Source of the DNA: Phoronis australis
Lineage: Eukaryota; Phoronida; Phoronidae
Direction: 5' to 3'
Assembly (NCBI GenBank): GCA_002633005.1
Contig: NMRA01000065.1
Location: forward strand, 760,894-824,893
DNA length: 64,000 nt
The position numbers and the translations under genes are program-made. A model generated the notes under the pieces. It was not told the DNA's origin. It made no database searches and saw nothing but the letters and a program-made list of their open reading frames with translations. This document shows positions 31,903 to 45,049 of the stretch, piece by piece (position 1 is the first letter of the stretch; every line of letters begins with the position of its first letter).

Positions 31903-34290
31903 TTACTGACGTCCTACTCTCAAAAATAACTAAATTTTTGTGTTTGTTATTTGAAGACTACAGTTCCATTAGAGTCTTTACGGGTGGGTAAAAGCTGCAG
32001 ATGCCACCACGGCAGTAAGTTAAATATAACAAAGTTTGCGAGTATTAATTGACGAACAAGTCCAATCGACAAAAACGGCCAAAAAACATGACAAACACAA
32101 TGGCGCAATAAAAAGACGGACGCCAAAAACAGACTAGAAAGTAACAAAAACGGTCGCGATGTAGCTTACGTAACCCCCCAAACCCATCCGAAAATGGGAA
32201 GGTGTGGGAATTGTGTCTTCAACTGAAACCTACTTGCAAAATTTCATGAAAATTCGTCATCGGAACTCGAAAGACACAGAGAAAAACACAAAAAACGAAA
32301 ACTGCCACTAGGGCCACAATGGAAGTCGAATCCATACGAAAGTCGCCATAACTCGTTGTCGTGCTCATAGAAATGCATGTACCTGCTGAATTTAACAAGG
32401 ACCCTTCAAAAGGTTTAGAAGAAACAGCCGCAGTCGCAAAAATAAAACTGCCACTAGGGAGCATCACAATAGTCGGCGACGTCAGAAAATCATAGTCAGT
32501 CGTGCTCTTCAAAGAAGGAACACATCTGCCAAATTTCGATCCTAATGTGAGGCTAGTTCGTGGTAGTACAGTTGAATTACCCGATTCTTGGTTGAACGGT
32601 AGATAGTTGGCTAACAAGGTAGTATCAGCAACTTGATGGAGGGCAGCATAAAAGTAGTTGAGTTTCTATACTGACACACAAAGTTTATTAACTCTAGCTA
32701 AAATATATATAGTGAATAGAAATATGTGTGGGTTGTGAATGCAAAACAACAATAATTTTGAAAGATCCGTTGACTTCATCCAAGTAATGAACGTGAATGA
32801 AATCTGGACAGCTGTCCGGCATCGGGGTTTCACTATAAGTAGCCACTGGTCAGTGACATAGTGAAAAAACACAAGGATGTCCAGAATGGTTATATAGCAT
32901 GGACTGTTTTGGTGGGACAGTTGTCCGTCATAGAAAATGATTAAATTTGCACTTAATTAACTTCATGGAAATTCATGACACCTAAATTGATTAGTGGCTT
33001 ATAGGGACCAGGACAGACGTCAAAACGGACACTAGGTAGCGCAGAATACTCAAATCCATCCGAAAACTGGAAAGCCCCGCCAACAATCAAGGACCTGCTG
33101 AGTAGCCATTGTGGTGTACTGATTCAGTCAAAATATTTAAAAGTTTGGGCCAATAATTCGTTTTAACGATAGAAACCAATTGATTAGGCCTACACAGCAA
33201 AGATTTTTCAGCAGTCTGTAGTGCCGTCCACACACAGACTTTACCTAGAACACGTTACTCCTGGAATGAGTTGTCGTTAGGTTTGCAGACTGTAATGCAA
33301 CTTGCCCCATTTGTGACAACTTAAAGATAAGATAACGTAGCACCTAAGAAAGATGTCCAAATATGGCTAACATTGGAGCATCATATTTCACAATTGTCTG
33401 ATTGGATTCAAATGAAACCGTTCACATTGTTTTAGAATAATTTGTCAGCAGCCCCTCCTGTAGAGGTTGATGGAATCTTCGATAATTACGCGAAAAAAAA
33501 AACGTGTTGAATGAGCAGCTTACGAGTGTTGGCTATGTTTTCCCAGTAGGTGTACTCGCATTTCGGCAACGCTATTGGTTTGCATCCGAGTGGGTCACGA
33601 CCTTTCACATAACCCTGTGTCATTACAAGCTATTTCTGCCTGATGATGAGACAACATTTTCGAAATATGGGTGTCATTTTCATTAGTTTTGAGTGTCTCT
33701 TGCTTTATTGTTGAGCGACGAACGACTGCCAGATGCAGAGAACTCAAGCAAATATCGTTGAAAATTGTTAATCGTGAACACTGTTGTGTGTTCCATAACT
33801 TTTATGCCATGCTTTGTACACTGTTCTCCTACATGCTTTATAAGGAAATGTACATGTTTTAAAACGATTCACTTTTACAAGAGATGCTACCAAAAATAGA
33901 ACTTTTTTGGTTTTACCAGAAAAATAAAAAGTTGCACAAAGATATACAACGAAAAAGAAATGAAAATGTAGAAAACTGTAACAGCCTTTTTGAGATTTCA
34001 TCTTAGAACATTAGTATGAAATAAAATTTGGTCACAATATTGATGCCATGGATTTGCCATGAATGTACCGTCCTTTGTTTTTGCACTCAGAGCCCCACAG
34101 TTACCGGTATGAATAAACTCCATTAACATAGTCTATCGAAACTCTGCCCTGAATTTCAGAATGTATGGACGATGGCCCCGAAAATTCCCGGAGTCATTGA
34201 GGACATTTAGGGGTTTTCAATTATAAAGGGCGACCCATTAAGTGGTTTTCATATCTAAACAATTAGTATTTGGGTGGTTTATGATATTCT
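31903..34290. other. No gene recognised
   Basis: This may include the 5' leader and LTR of the gypsy remnant (31903-about 32200), but I could not find a matching second copy. GCCACTAGGG occurs twice within AAACTGCCACTAGGG(A/C)-like contexts at about 32300 and 32450, a weak internal repeat. The rest is AT-rich. Confidence 0.35.
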
Positions 34291-34294
34291 CAAA

Positions 34295-34609
34295 TCACCA
34301 TGACACATGATTATGAACTAAAAATGGTGAACACTTTGCACGTAACACTTCACAACGGCTGCAAAAACCAAGAAGCAAACCGTTCATTTGGACCAATTTT
34401 GCCCCTGCAAAATGGATCTCGTCCCCATTCAGGTGCATCCTTACGGATCCCGATTGTTCAGTCACGCCGTGATCAACAAGCCAATTAAAAGAACCCGATC
34501 TCGGCAAAGACCTATGTTCTTCAGTGACAGCCTGAGCCCTAGTCATTTCGAGTTTGATTAAGAAACAATTTGCGATCACTAACAACGTGAGGTGAATGGT
34601 ATAAATCAA
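34295..34609 (-). CDS. Orphan open frame, possible small secreted protein
   Basis: A 104-codon frame starts MIYTIHLTLLVIANCFLI, which looks like a signal peptide, followed by a polar body with two nearby cysteines (GFCSRCEV). I recognise no family. A pyrimidine-rich CTTGGTTTTTGCAG occurs inside, so part could instead be an intron-exon boundary. It is kept only because the frame and hydrophobic start are unusual for this AT-rich region. It could well be chance. Confidence 0.18.
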   Translation of the reverse strand: MIYTIHLTLLVIANCFLIKLEMTRAQAVTEEHRSLPRSGSFNWLVDHGVTEQSGSVRMHLNGDEIHFAGAKLVQMNGLLLGFCSRCEVLRAKCSPFLVHNHVSW

Positions 34610-34665
34610 AAATTGGTTTTTGTGATGAAAGGTGGATTTGCAGTAGCTTCGTTGGTACTGCCCAG

Positions 34666-34707
34666 TTAGACTGCGGCCGCGGCCAATTAGACTGCGGCCG
34701 CGGCCAA
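34666..34707 (+). repeat. Perfect 21-bp tandem duplication with NotI sites
   Basis: TTAGACTGCGGCCGCGGCCAA occurs twice head to tail without mismatch, creating two GCGGCCGC octamers. It stands out as a GC island of 42 bases in AT-rich sequence. It could be a small mobile-element scar or an assembly or vector artefact. Confidence 0.8.
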
Positions 34708-35473
34708 AATATTAAAATCTAGGGGTGGGCCAGGCTGGGGGGCATTTTTGAGTTAGGTATTGTATGTAGGCCAAGTGAATTTGGTTTGTTTGTATTTGTG
34801 AACATGCTGAGAATTAAAAAAGCCACTTTCTTGGCTGTAGTTGCACTCTTCTTCAAGATGATGACCCCCTGTTGCAGTTGTGCATAGCTGTGTAGCAACT
34901 GAGAAATTGGCCGCGATTTCAGGTAGCCCTCAAACAAGCCAGATTTGCAAAAAACTAGCTGGTTGAGAGTAGGTTGGATCTCATTTTTGGAATATTTAGG
35001 AAATTTGCTTTCGGAATCTAATGTTAGCTTTAGTCGAGCATCGGCAGGGAAGTAGTGGTTTTGCAGGTTTTGGGATGAAAAGTGCCGATTTTGCATTTTT
35101 TGTCCTTATTTTTCTTAGCCTAACTTGGTATCCACTGTGGAGTGAAAGGGTCAAAAATACAATAGAGAACAAAGTTTCTGTGCTCATCTGTAGGGATTGT
35201 GATGTGAAATGACTCAAAACGTTTCTTTATTTGCATGCAGTTCTTGACAGAGTGAAGAAAAGGTGAAGAGTCCATTGACGTGTTCTGATAGGCAAATCTG
35301 GTGAGAACTGTTCAGTGCCTCCTTCCGTAATTTTCAAGCACGCCACCTGGTGAATAGAGATAATGTACGAGTTGTGCAGGGTAGGCCTACTTGAATTCTG
35401 TTTTCTAAACAATGCTCAGTTTTCATTTTATGCAAATTCAAATTTTTGCATACAAATCATAAAATACTTTAAA

Positions 35474-35530
35474 AAATCNGGGGGGGGCCCGGGCCCCCTG
35501 GGCCCCCCCCCTAAATCCGCCTATGCACTT
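35474..35530. repeat. G/C-run end of a MITE-family element
   Basis: After an N, the run GGGGGGGGCCCGGGCCCC and further C-runs lead into CTAAATCCGCC. This resembles the right end of the CAGTGGCGGAT family (compare 57275-57432). The left end is not identified. The N suggests the run was hard to sequence. Confidence 0.4.
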
Positions 35531-36691
35531 ATCAACCAAGTGCTAATGATGACAAATTTCATTTGGCCTCATCAAAGTGAAGGCAGAAAGTCAGTATTCA
35601 TTCAATTTCACTGGTTTTCAATGAGAAATTTTGTCATTTTTTGTAAACGTACTGTAAGCACATGAATTTCGATTTTGATTTAAAGAAAATTTCACGCAAT
35701 TCGAAATTCTGTTCAAAAACAATTTGACTAACAGAAATTTATAAAAACTATGTATTTTTCAAATTTAGAATATATAATGCTAACAATAAAATTTCGGTAT
35801 TGCTCCATAAAACACATAACAAGAAAATGGAAAGAATACAAATGATTTGCACATTAGCTCCCTAAAACTTGTAAAGTAAGCTTCTTTAAATAGTCAAATA
35901 TCTTATCAACATTTCAGAAATAAGTTTTGATCTGATTTGCCTTTTCTCTCATTGCTCACACTTGGGGACATAAGGTCATTTAATACCAACTTAACTCTCG
36001 TACAAGAATAGCGTGGATCTAAACTGTGAAGTTAATTGAACCTTTCACGCAAGCACTGGTAGTTAGCAAACACAAAAGTTATCCCTGTTTAATGTATGAA
36101 TCATCAAATTTATCACATGATGGCGCTCCAAAAACATTATGCAGGTGGATCTTTTCAAATAAGAAGTATCTCATATCTGGTCGGATAACAAATGAACGGA
36201 ACTGCTTATTGTGTAGAATGGTGAGTATATGAAAGCAATATCAAATAATACCACAACACATGCCATTACAAACAGTCACACATGCCGATAATGCAGATGA
36301 CAGTGCAACTAACCATTCACATAGACTCAAAGCGTCGATGATCCACTGTTTAAATCCACCAGTTTACTACGAAGTTAATTACTTGCAATGTTTAGTTCAA
36401 TACAGGACCGAAGTTAACTATTCAGACTGATTGACACTCCTTAAAACAATGGTGCCTCGATGTTGGAATGAATATCCCTATACACCCAAGTTGTCCACGA
36501 GTGCCCACTAGCACTGTGATACTGCATATGGATAGCAGTGCATGGGTTGCACTTGATTCTGAATCACTTTTCTGGTTCCACTGGGTCAACTGTCCAAGAC
36601 ATCGGATTGGTTCTCAATGACAACTTACAGGTGTCCTACCAGGCAAATAGAAATCAAACAAGGACTAATCAGATCAGAATCAATTGGACAA

Positions 36692-39600
36692 CTATGATTT
36701 TATTGCAAAGTTTTGAATCCACAGCAATGGATGATCTGTTTCCACAGTGACTTTATCGTCTCCAGCTAACTCATTGGACGTGCTAATCAGACCACCAAAC
36801 CTCATCTCCTGATCACCTAAAGAGAAAGGTGAAAATACAATATAAAGATTTGCATGCCATCCAATCAGAAGGTAGACTAGTCAAGAGTAATCTGTCCTCT
36901 TATATTGCCCACCCGCAAACCAGACAATAAATCTGCCACCTCAGAGTAGGAAGACAATGCTGTGAGCACCGGATTGGAGAGAGTACACAGTTAATGTCAT
37001 GGTAATCATATGCAAGACAGCTGACAGGACAAGTTTGTGAATGCTTACTTTAAGTAGCATACAGCACTAATTAGGTCAAGCCCAAATTGTAAACTGCAAA
37101 CTGGAATCTTGTCGTTAAAGAAATGAATGACTTTTACCCAGTCCGTGATTTTATCAAGTGTTATTAGGAATACTAACCTATTGTAATAAAAAAAAACAAA
37201 AAAGGTTCCACCCCAAAACATGAACAAAAATAATGATTTTCAAAGATGATGCCACATGGGGCTTCAAGAGGCTGATCTGTCTTCTGATCAGATGTCCTGT
37301 CTGCCTACTCACATGAAAATTCCACCATGTGAATGCAGTAGAAATTCAGCCATGGCTGATCTATAAATCAAGTCACGGCTGTTCTCCCCATAATGTGAGC
37401 GTACTATATCAAGTCATGGCTGTTTTCCTCACAATGTGAACGCACTGTCAGAGCTGTTCTACCCACAATGTGAACACACAATAAATCAAGTCACGGCTGT
37501 TCTCCCCATAATGTGAACGCAGTATAAATCCAGGCATGACTTCTCTCCACAAAAGGGCAGGCACTCAAGTAGAATAATATAATTGCTATAATTATACTAA
37601 TAGTGAATTTTCTCAACAAAAGTATGAAATATTTGTATTGTGCGGTTGCTATAGTGATAACATCACATGAAATTCTGATTATTTGCATTATGGTAATATC
37701 TCACATAAGACACAATATAGTAGACAAGTAAAACTTCAATTATTATTTTTTCATAAAACAGAAAAGGTAAAATTTCATAAATTTACGACACAATATGGCT
37801 GACAAGTGAAATCTTATTGCATCGTTTTTTCATGAAACGTATGTAATACCAGCTTGAGTTATGATTTTCCTTATGTAAGTTTTGTACAACAGTTATACCA
37901 TCAAAGTTTTGAAACATTCTAGGTATTCACAACAATGTTAGAACCCCTTGAAAACAGAAAAAGGGCAGTTTTTGACAATTAGTTTAGTCCAAATTTTGCA
38001 AGATTTTACCAGAGGTGTTTTACCATTGTCAGGTTGCGTACCATAACCACCGCAACACATTATTTCCAACAAATGTGAACGTTCATAACAGTTATTGAAA
38101 ATTGAAAAAGGACAACTTTGGCAATTTCTTAACTCTAGACTAATCAGATTTCAATGTCAGAATTCTCATTAATGATTATATCAAATGGTGAAAAGAATCC
38201 AACTGTGCACTAATTTCTGTAACTGTCCACCTACTAAGATTCCACTTAAGTCCTGTCGTCGTGATGTGCTGACATGGCTCACCAACTGGGACTAGACCGC
38301 ACCAAGTTCCCTCACAGCCACTGGTGACATCTATGGTGTGTTTACCCTGAAAATGAAAAACAAATTACATGTCCCTAAGACCTTTCTAGATAAAAATCCT
38401 ATGCTGTTTTTTAAAACAGCAACTGTCGACAACTTTAAAGTTGTTAACAGAGCAGTGACCCTAAACCTCGTCTGCTCATAAACAATACCATTAGGTAACA
38501 ATGAATATCAGACAGCAAATTTACAAATGGCTGCAACTTTGAATGGGTATATTACTAGTTACAAACGTTCCAGTTTAATCTGTACTGGAACAAAACAATC
38601 ATGTAATATCTAGATTTTCGGAAACAAGAGGTCAAGAGTACATGTAATTACTTATGCCTTATTTGTCAAAATAAAAACTCAAATTTAGCCTCATATTCTC
38701 ATGTCCTAAATCTAACAGACTGTACTATGCAGAAGAACTTCAACCATATTTCCTCACATGGAACCCATGATATTTCACAGTGAGCTCTACTGGCATTGGA
38801 TAATATGATATGGAGCAGTGTATTCCAGACTTTAGCACCTGGTCTACATACACATTATAACAATTACCACTAAAGATGTGATACACAACTAGCAGTATCA
38901 TTGTAACTTATGTGCACCACAAAGCCAGGATAGCTAAAAAGAGTGCAGGCAGTCTGATGTCATTTGTCGTTCATGAGATATGCCCAGGCTAAATGGGCTC
39001 ACTGCACAAAACACCTGAGCAAAACTCAAGAGAGCCCTGGTATCGATTATTCTGTTTTTCACAAAAGAAGCTGTCAGGCCTGCCTAAGTTTGTCTTTTAG
39101 AAAATGGACAGAGACTTTTCTGTTCATTGCCTTGCACAGGGCCATCCAAGAAAGTGCTCCACACCTAACGAAAAGCTGGCCAAGACTTTTCTAGATGTTA
39201 GGTGTTTCATCATCAGTATCACACTTGATACACACTGGGCCATCCACATATGCCTTGTGATGTGCTTGCATCAGGCTAGATTACAAAGACCAAGTGAAAT
39301 TTGCATCATGTGTCTAATCCTCAATCCATCAACTCAAATTTTTGATCCGCTTTCAAGACTCAATTTGGTGACCTACAGGTGTCCAATGTGACCTCACATT
39401 TTGTTTTAGTGATCTGATAAAAATCCCAAGTCACCACAAATCAAAGTACACTGGGAAGTAAAGAGACAAGAGTTGAAATCGTTAGGCAAAAGCCGAGAGG
39501 GCTTGACCGTGACACATGTGCAAACAATGTTTTCTGATTATCTCACATGCTTTAGGTGGGAGTTGAAAGAGGGTGAAATGACTGCCCTAGTGCACAAAAG

Positions 39601-42600
39601 GAGTCAAACAGTGTCCTTATCTTCAACTGAATAGAATATGACGGGTACCACAACAAGCAAAAAAGCCCTGTTCTTCAGTTGATCAGGAATACAGGTAAGT
39701 ATGCCGCTGCAGCGTGCCGCTACACAATAATTTCCCTTAACTTAGCGAGTTCATTCCCCATTTGGTGAGTTGACATTAAGCTATGCATCGAGCCCTGACT
39801 TGGTTACTGATGCGAGCTAAGATACTTGCCACCAACCTGTTTCAGAAGACAGCAGACTGTGTCCGACCCATACAAGTATACAGGGAGTTGTGTAAAGTCA
39901 GAAGCAAGATACAACGTGTTGACATTGGATAGTGTATGATCAAGACGGCCACCGAGGGATGACAGAACAACGATACTTGTGGCCTTGAAATAAATAAATT
40001 AATACATAAATTTAAATAAATAAAATAATAAATAAACAAATAAAGACCAAGCAATTGACCTATTACAAGTTTTGCCCACTTGGGAAAAGTCACTTGACAC
40101 CCCACAAACAAACAATAAGTTTTACCTGACAACGGGTTATTTGTTGGGTAAAATAGTGGATTGGAAACAAAAGTGTGTCAAGAATGCTGTGTTCTGATTG
40201 GCCAGTTAAGCCATCATTCAAAATCCTGGTGATAAGTCAAATTCCTAAATATAATAATAAGCAAATACAAGGTCATTTGAAATATTCTTGTGTTTCACTT
40301 GTCTTTCACCAAGAGATATTTTTGAATATGTTTCACGGTTTTGACCATTTATTGGCAAGACCACTATTGCAACAATTTTGACCATTTATTGGCAAGACCA
40401 CTATTGCAACAGTTTTGACCATTTATTGGCAAGACCACTATTGCAACAATTTCACATGTATTACATTGCCTCAACAACTTTATTTGATGTTTCAGTAAAA
40501 GTCTGCACAATGAACATGGTTTGGTTACCATCAACGTGCTTACTTTGGAGCCCAAATTACTTCTGCCTTTAACTAAATATTCCAGTAACAGTGGCAAATG
40601 AAAATGTTTAATTTCAACTTTCTGCACACAACTCACCACGATTTGCTTTTTCTCTATTTCTTTGCCAACAATCTCTAAACATTTTGTGAAATCGGTGAAA
40701 GTTTGGTCAGGGGTGTGAATCACCTTTGAGCCCTGGAGGAATTCAAAAGATAGGGTTTATTTTAGAACAGAACTACTTTTCAGAACCTCACCTGGGTTGT
40801 TTTCTTAAAGCCTAATGCAGCAGTACACCATCTTTAAAAGCTCTGTTATGGTTGGGGTAGAGACCATTTTAACATTTTTCTAGCCTGGTAGTAATGTGAT
40901 TACTTTATGCCCTAACTGGAGCTGATTGATTGCATCACTTATACATTCACTGCCAAAATTCAGTATAATAATTTGGTGGATTTTACATGACAGATATAGT
41001 CATTACCATACCACAGGTGGCTTTAAATATTAAGCTAAATCTCACCACAGTGGTTTAATTACAGCCACTACAAACCTACTGCTTCAGTCAAAATTTCAGT
41101 TTTTTATTCTAAATAATTTATCACTATGAAACTGGTTTTATTTTGTTCCACATTCAGGTGAGAAATTGCCTTCTGGGGTTTCAAACAAACAACTGAACGG
41201 TCAGATTGGTCAAAATCATCCTCAGTGCATAAAATAACCTGCAGCGACAAGTCAACTGGTCGGCCCCAATCTAAAACAAAAACAACCTCAGAAATCATCT
41301 CTAACTTGAGCAAGGCACAAATTAATACCAATTTCATGACTGAAGGCGGTTTAAATAAAAAGTTATGTTTTGTTACGATGCCGTTATATAGCAACGTAAA
41401 CAGCCCAAAAGAAAAAACTGTACCGTAAGAAGCAGTTTGTGTGATAAAGATACGCAATATCCCTAGAACCTTTCTGAACGTTTTCTGGAAATATTTATAA
41501 ATGCATGTGATTTCCATAAGACGAAAAGCAAAGCTTCATGTATATTATTGCTACTAAAGCCTAAGACAGTACAACAGCAAATACAAGTTTACGCGAAGTG
41601 ACCTACAGAGTTGAAGACAATAAGTAAAAACCTTTCAAGAAAATGACATATTTTCTTATCGGCAAAAGTTAGGGCAAAATGTTTAACTGATTCTCCAGAC
41701 AATCTACAGTCAATGTGTTTCTAGTTACCTTTTCTTTATAGAACTGCAATACTGAGGGGTCCACTGAATCAAAGTCACCAGTAATGAGATCAGGTAGAAA
41801 ACGACTCCCGCTATCAGATGATGTCACCTTGTGTAGTGCATTTGTTGCACCATCAACACTGGCGACCAGAGCAGCTGGAAGAACAATAGAATGGATGAGA
41901 TAAATACAAGAATCTTATGCAAAGCAACTATGAAGAACACTTGTCTTGTTATTTCTGTTTTATTTTCTTGTCACACACACGCACATGCAAACACACCTTG
42001 TAATAACCATACTACAAGAATACATCTACACAAATATATTTCTGTCATTATATTATCAGGTGTTTAATAATCTCCAGATGAGGCCCAGATATCTGAAGGA
42101 GCATAGGTGTCCTCTCCTTGCAGCCCATTCACAAAAAAAATTATTTTGTGAACCATACTGGCAAAGCAAATGAGAAACAAAGAAGCAACTGAAATGCTTA
42201 GAAGCAACTTTGATAACTCTCCACTTATTTTGCACCAAAACAATTGCCAAAATTGTCATTTTCCATGGTTCGAACTGACGCTGATTGCATTACTGTAAAT
42301 TATGAAAAATTTACCAAAAGTTGTTTCATAACATTTATGCAGTACAAACCATGCTAGTAATAATAAGACTAAGATTTTCTAAAAATTTGAGAAATTTGAC
42401 AAAATAAAATTTCACTTGTTGGCCATATTGCATGCTAAACAAGTGAAGAATTAGTCACGCGGAAGCATAAAATAAGATCCATAGCAGCTGATATGGTAAT
42501 TTTGTAAGAGCAAATAAAACAAGCTCAACATACCATTATTCCACAAATGTTCGAGAACAGTTCTTGGAAGACTGGAGTCAGGTCCATTCAAAAGCATTAA

Positions 42601-42614
42601 CACAATGCTCTCAT
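36692..42614 (-). CDS. TPK1: Thiamine pyrophosphokinase (5' coding exon not found)
   Basis: Six minus-strand exons in consistent phase: 42534-42614, 41729-41874, 40637-40732, 39837-39983, 38235-38346 and 36692-36816 (stop TAG). The enzyme transfers pyrophosphate from ATP to thiamine to make thiamine diphosphate, in the cytosol. Family landmarks in order: [16 protein letters not shown] (in place of the usual ADGGANRL), [29 protein letters not shown]...[42 protein letters not shown] and a C-terminal AIKS. The four metal-binding Asp positions of the mammalian enzyme (46, 71, 73, 100) are all kept. About 231 residues are encoded here, close to the roughly 243 of mammals, so only a short N-terminal exon is missing, between 42.6 and 45.2 kb. 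The donor after 39837 is GTTGGT, weaker than the others. It is divergent from LETMD1. Confidence 0.93.
37366..37545 (+). repeat. Degenerate minisatellite in the last TPK1 intron
   Basis: At least four units share ATCAAGTCACGGCTGTTCTC, CCATAATGTGAACGCA or near variants, spaced about 40-45 bases. It lies in the intron between exons 38235-38346 and 36692-36816. Confidence 0.65.
40339..40449 (+). repeat. 37-bp minisatellite, three near-perfect units in a TPK1 intron
   Basis: The unit TTTTGACCATTTATTGGCAA GACCACTATTGCAACA(A/G) (split here for length) is repeated three times with at most one change. It lies between exons 40637-40732 and 39837-39983. Near-identity suggests recent expansion and likely length polymorphism. 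Confidence 0.9.
42235..42450 (-). repeat. Unclassified dispersed repeat ("ATGGCCGACAAG" family), minus copy
   Basis: On the minus strand it starts with TTCTTCACTTGTTTAGCATG, then ATATGGCCAACAAGTGAAAT and a TTTTATTTTGTCAAATTTCTC segment. It ends near AAATGACAATTTTGGCAATT. The same ordered segments recur at about 37786-38000, 51727-51960, 53044-53385, 53846-54010, 56946-57130 (plus) and 62110-62292 (minus). No coding capacity or terminal inverted repeat is evident. Confidence 0.6.
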
Positions 42615-42686
42615 CTGAAAAAATATTCACAAATAAAATCAGGAATTCCAACCATGTATGGCAAAACTGAACCTAAATGGCTACTT

Positions 42687-42917
42687 GAGGTGCAGTGGGA
42701 CCCAGTGCTCTCTTTACTCAAAGTCGTGAGTTCGAGTCCCACCAGGTGACACTGCTAGACCATGGAGTCAAGTACCTAGCTCCTCAGCTTGGTTTTAACT
42801 ATCTTATGTATTAATAAAGCACAAAACTGGTTCCACGTGATAAGTGCAGTGGGCCCACATGCACGGCCTGAGCACGTATGGTACAAAGCGTACCAGACTG
42901 CCTGCAATTATTCTTAA
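42687..42917 (+). repeat. tRNA-derived SINE, copy B, with 12-bp target duplication
   Basis: Same family and same length (231 bp) as copy A at 1513-1743. It starts GTGCAGTGGGACC, contains GTTCGAGTCCC (B-box-like), has a body with CTCCTCAGCTTGGTTTTAAC and ends in an AT-rich tail. Flanks are AAATGGCTACTT (42675-42686) and AAATAGCTACTT (42918-42929), one mismatch. It inserted only about 60-70 bases upstream (in TPK1 sense) of the acceptor of TPK1 exon 42534-42614. Confidence 0.8.
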
Positions 42918-44781
42918 AAATAGCTACTTTTGAAAGTTCTAAGCAAATCACAACATTTTAAGCACCACTGACAGGATCGCCATGAAGTTGAGATGAAGAT
43001 TGTACTTAAACTAAAGCGATGTCGCGGTGTCTTATTTTAAAGCAAGTTCTAATAAAAAATCCATTCCCTCTTCACCTATTGAACCACAACTGGATGACAC
43101 AAAACATTCAATTGTATAAGTTAAGAATGCTTCATATAGTTGTTATAGACAATTTATAAGCCCCAAGTAGTGGAGGATTGGTTGAATAATGACAGTTCAT
43201 CAAACAACTCGTGCTCCAGCCAATAAATTGACAGACAGTGGGATATCAATCTTGTGGATTTGCATGATGTGGAAAAGTAGGGCAAGTGCCTGACACATAT
43301 AATGTATTGTGGGTAAATACCTTAGAATGAGAGAGGGAGCTGTGCTATTTCAGGACGGGCCTTTTGCTTTAGATCAGGCTCATTAAGTAGCTTGTCAGGA
43401 CTAGTTAGTTTCACCTGTCAATACAGTATCACCACTGGTGAATTCCAGGCATAGGCAATTTGAGTTCAAACGAAGGATAAGAAGAACTCTGAAGACAGAT
43501 GCTTTTCACTACAAACCAAAAGTTATAACCACTTAAAGCTCTTAGTCGAAGCTCAACACTGACAATTAAGACACTGAGAAGTTTACTAAAATCCTTGTGT
43601 CTAGAACATTCCCTGCTACAAAGTTCTTAGAACATTGTCACCACATACAAGTCACTTAATGCCAAAGCACTATGCATACATGTAACTGGTCATACGCCTA
43701 TTGTCATGCTGTTCAATTTTTCTTCTGTTTAATTTAAAATTTCCTTAATTAAAGTGGCTACTAGTATCAACACACCTTCTATCACAGAAACAAACTTTAG
43801 ATTCAGACCATGTACCATTGGTCTCGTACTGTTTCGTAGTCAAGTTGGAGGCCATATCAGGATTGAGAAACAACTGATAGTTCCTTATTGCTTTGGCTAC
43901 TTCATTTTCTCACACATTCTTAAATAAATTGTCAATCTCTGTTTGCAGATTTACTTTCAAAACAAAGTACCAGACGTGTTTTCATTCCTTTAGAAGTTTT
44001 ATTACCAGTAAATTGCTGATTGTGTGAATAAAATGCTATCGGACCAACAGCTTGTGTAACACTGAAATGTGGCAAGGTTTCTCAACACATTTTAGCAGGC
44101 CTGTAAGTATATTTAAGAGCAGTTGGTGGCAAGTAGGCTGGTCAATGTGAATAGGAAACACTCCCCATGCACTGCATTCTAAGATAAGCGTTTTACTGTG
44201 CAGTGGTGCACAAAAAAAAATAAGAAAACACTTGGCTTTAGGCGATGTAGAGTTGTCTCCCCTTAAGAAACTACTGTATGCCAGTGACCCCTTTTGGATA
44301 TAATAGAAACTAGTTCATCCTCCATCTTTTGTCATGATGGATTAAAAATAAAATTTACAGAGAGATAGTTTAACCCCTCATTTCAGATTTCATCGTCAGG
44401 ACCCTCAATACCTTCACTTTGGCATTGGAGGAAAAAGCCTTCTGAGAAGGGAATTTTTTGGTTGACAAATTTTTTTGTTGAGGAGAACTCCTAAATCACC
44501 AACCTCTTTGACAAAGACTTGTTGTGTGCCGCCCTTACCACGTTATGCTTAGAAGGCAGCTTACCTCAACTTAAAAAAAACACTGGTCCCAGACACACCA
44601 GACACAGCAAATATACTTGAATATATAATGATGTTAGTAGAAATGCGTCTAGAATGAATTGAAGCACCTCTTGGCTGTCAAAAGGTCCAATTATGAAGAA
44701 AGTTTTTCTAAAACTACTAGAACTGCTTACCTCAGTTCAGATTCCTTCAGTCCACTCTGAACTATTTTAAATTTTGTTTTA

Positions 44782-44786
<5 letters not shown>

Positions 44787-44854
<68 letters not shown>

Positions 44855-44877
44855 AAATATATATATATATATACATA
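44787..44877. repeat. (AT)n microsatellite
   Basis: An uninterrupted AT run spans 44787-44850 (32 units) and continues with small interruptions to about 44877. It lies in the TPK1-LETMD1 intergenic side. Length is likely polymorphic and may be wrong in the assembly. Confidence 0.97.
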
Positions 44878-45049
44878 TCTATTTTATTCATTTATTTTAT
44901 TACTTATGTATTTATTTGTTGGTGTACTAGCCTATGGCTAAAGTTTTTCCTCTTGTTTCACTTAACAGAGTATAATTAACATGACTTGAATTGACTTGAA
45001 CTCTACAAACCACTGCAAGCAAGCTAATATACAGATACACACGTAGTGA

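Noticed and set aside
34719..35096. 125-codon minus-strand frame next to the G/C run at 35474
   Set aside because: No domain recognised; sits beside a probable transposable-element end and may be part of it.
41104..41517. 137-codon minus-strand frame in TPK1
   Set aside because: It falls inside the intron between TPK1 exons 41729-41874 and 40637-40732 and shows no homology to the enzyme.
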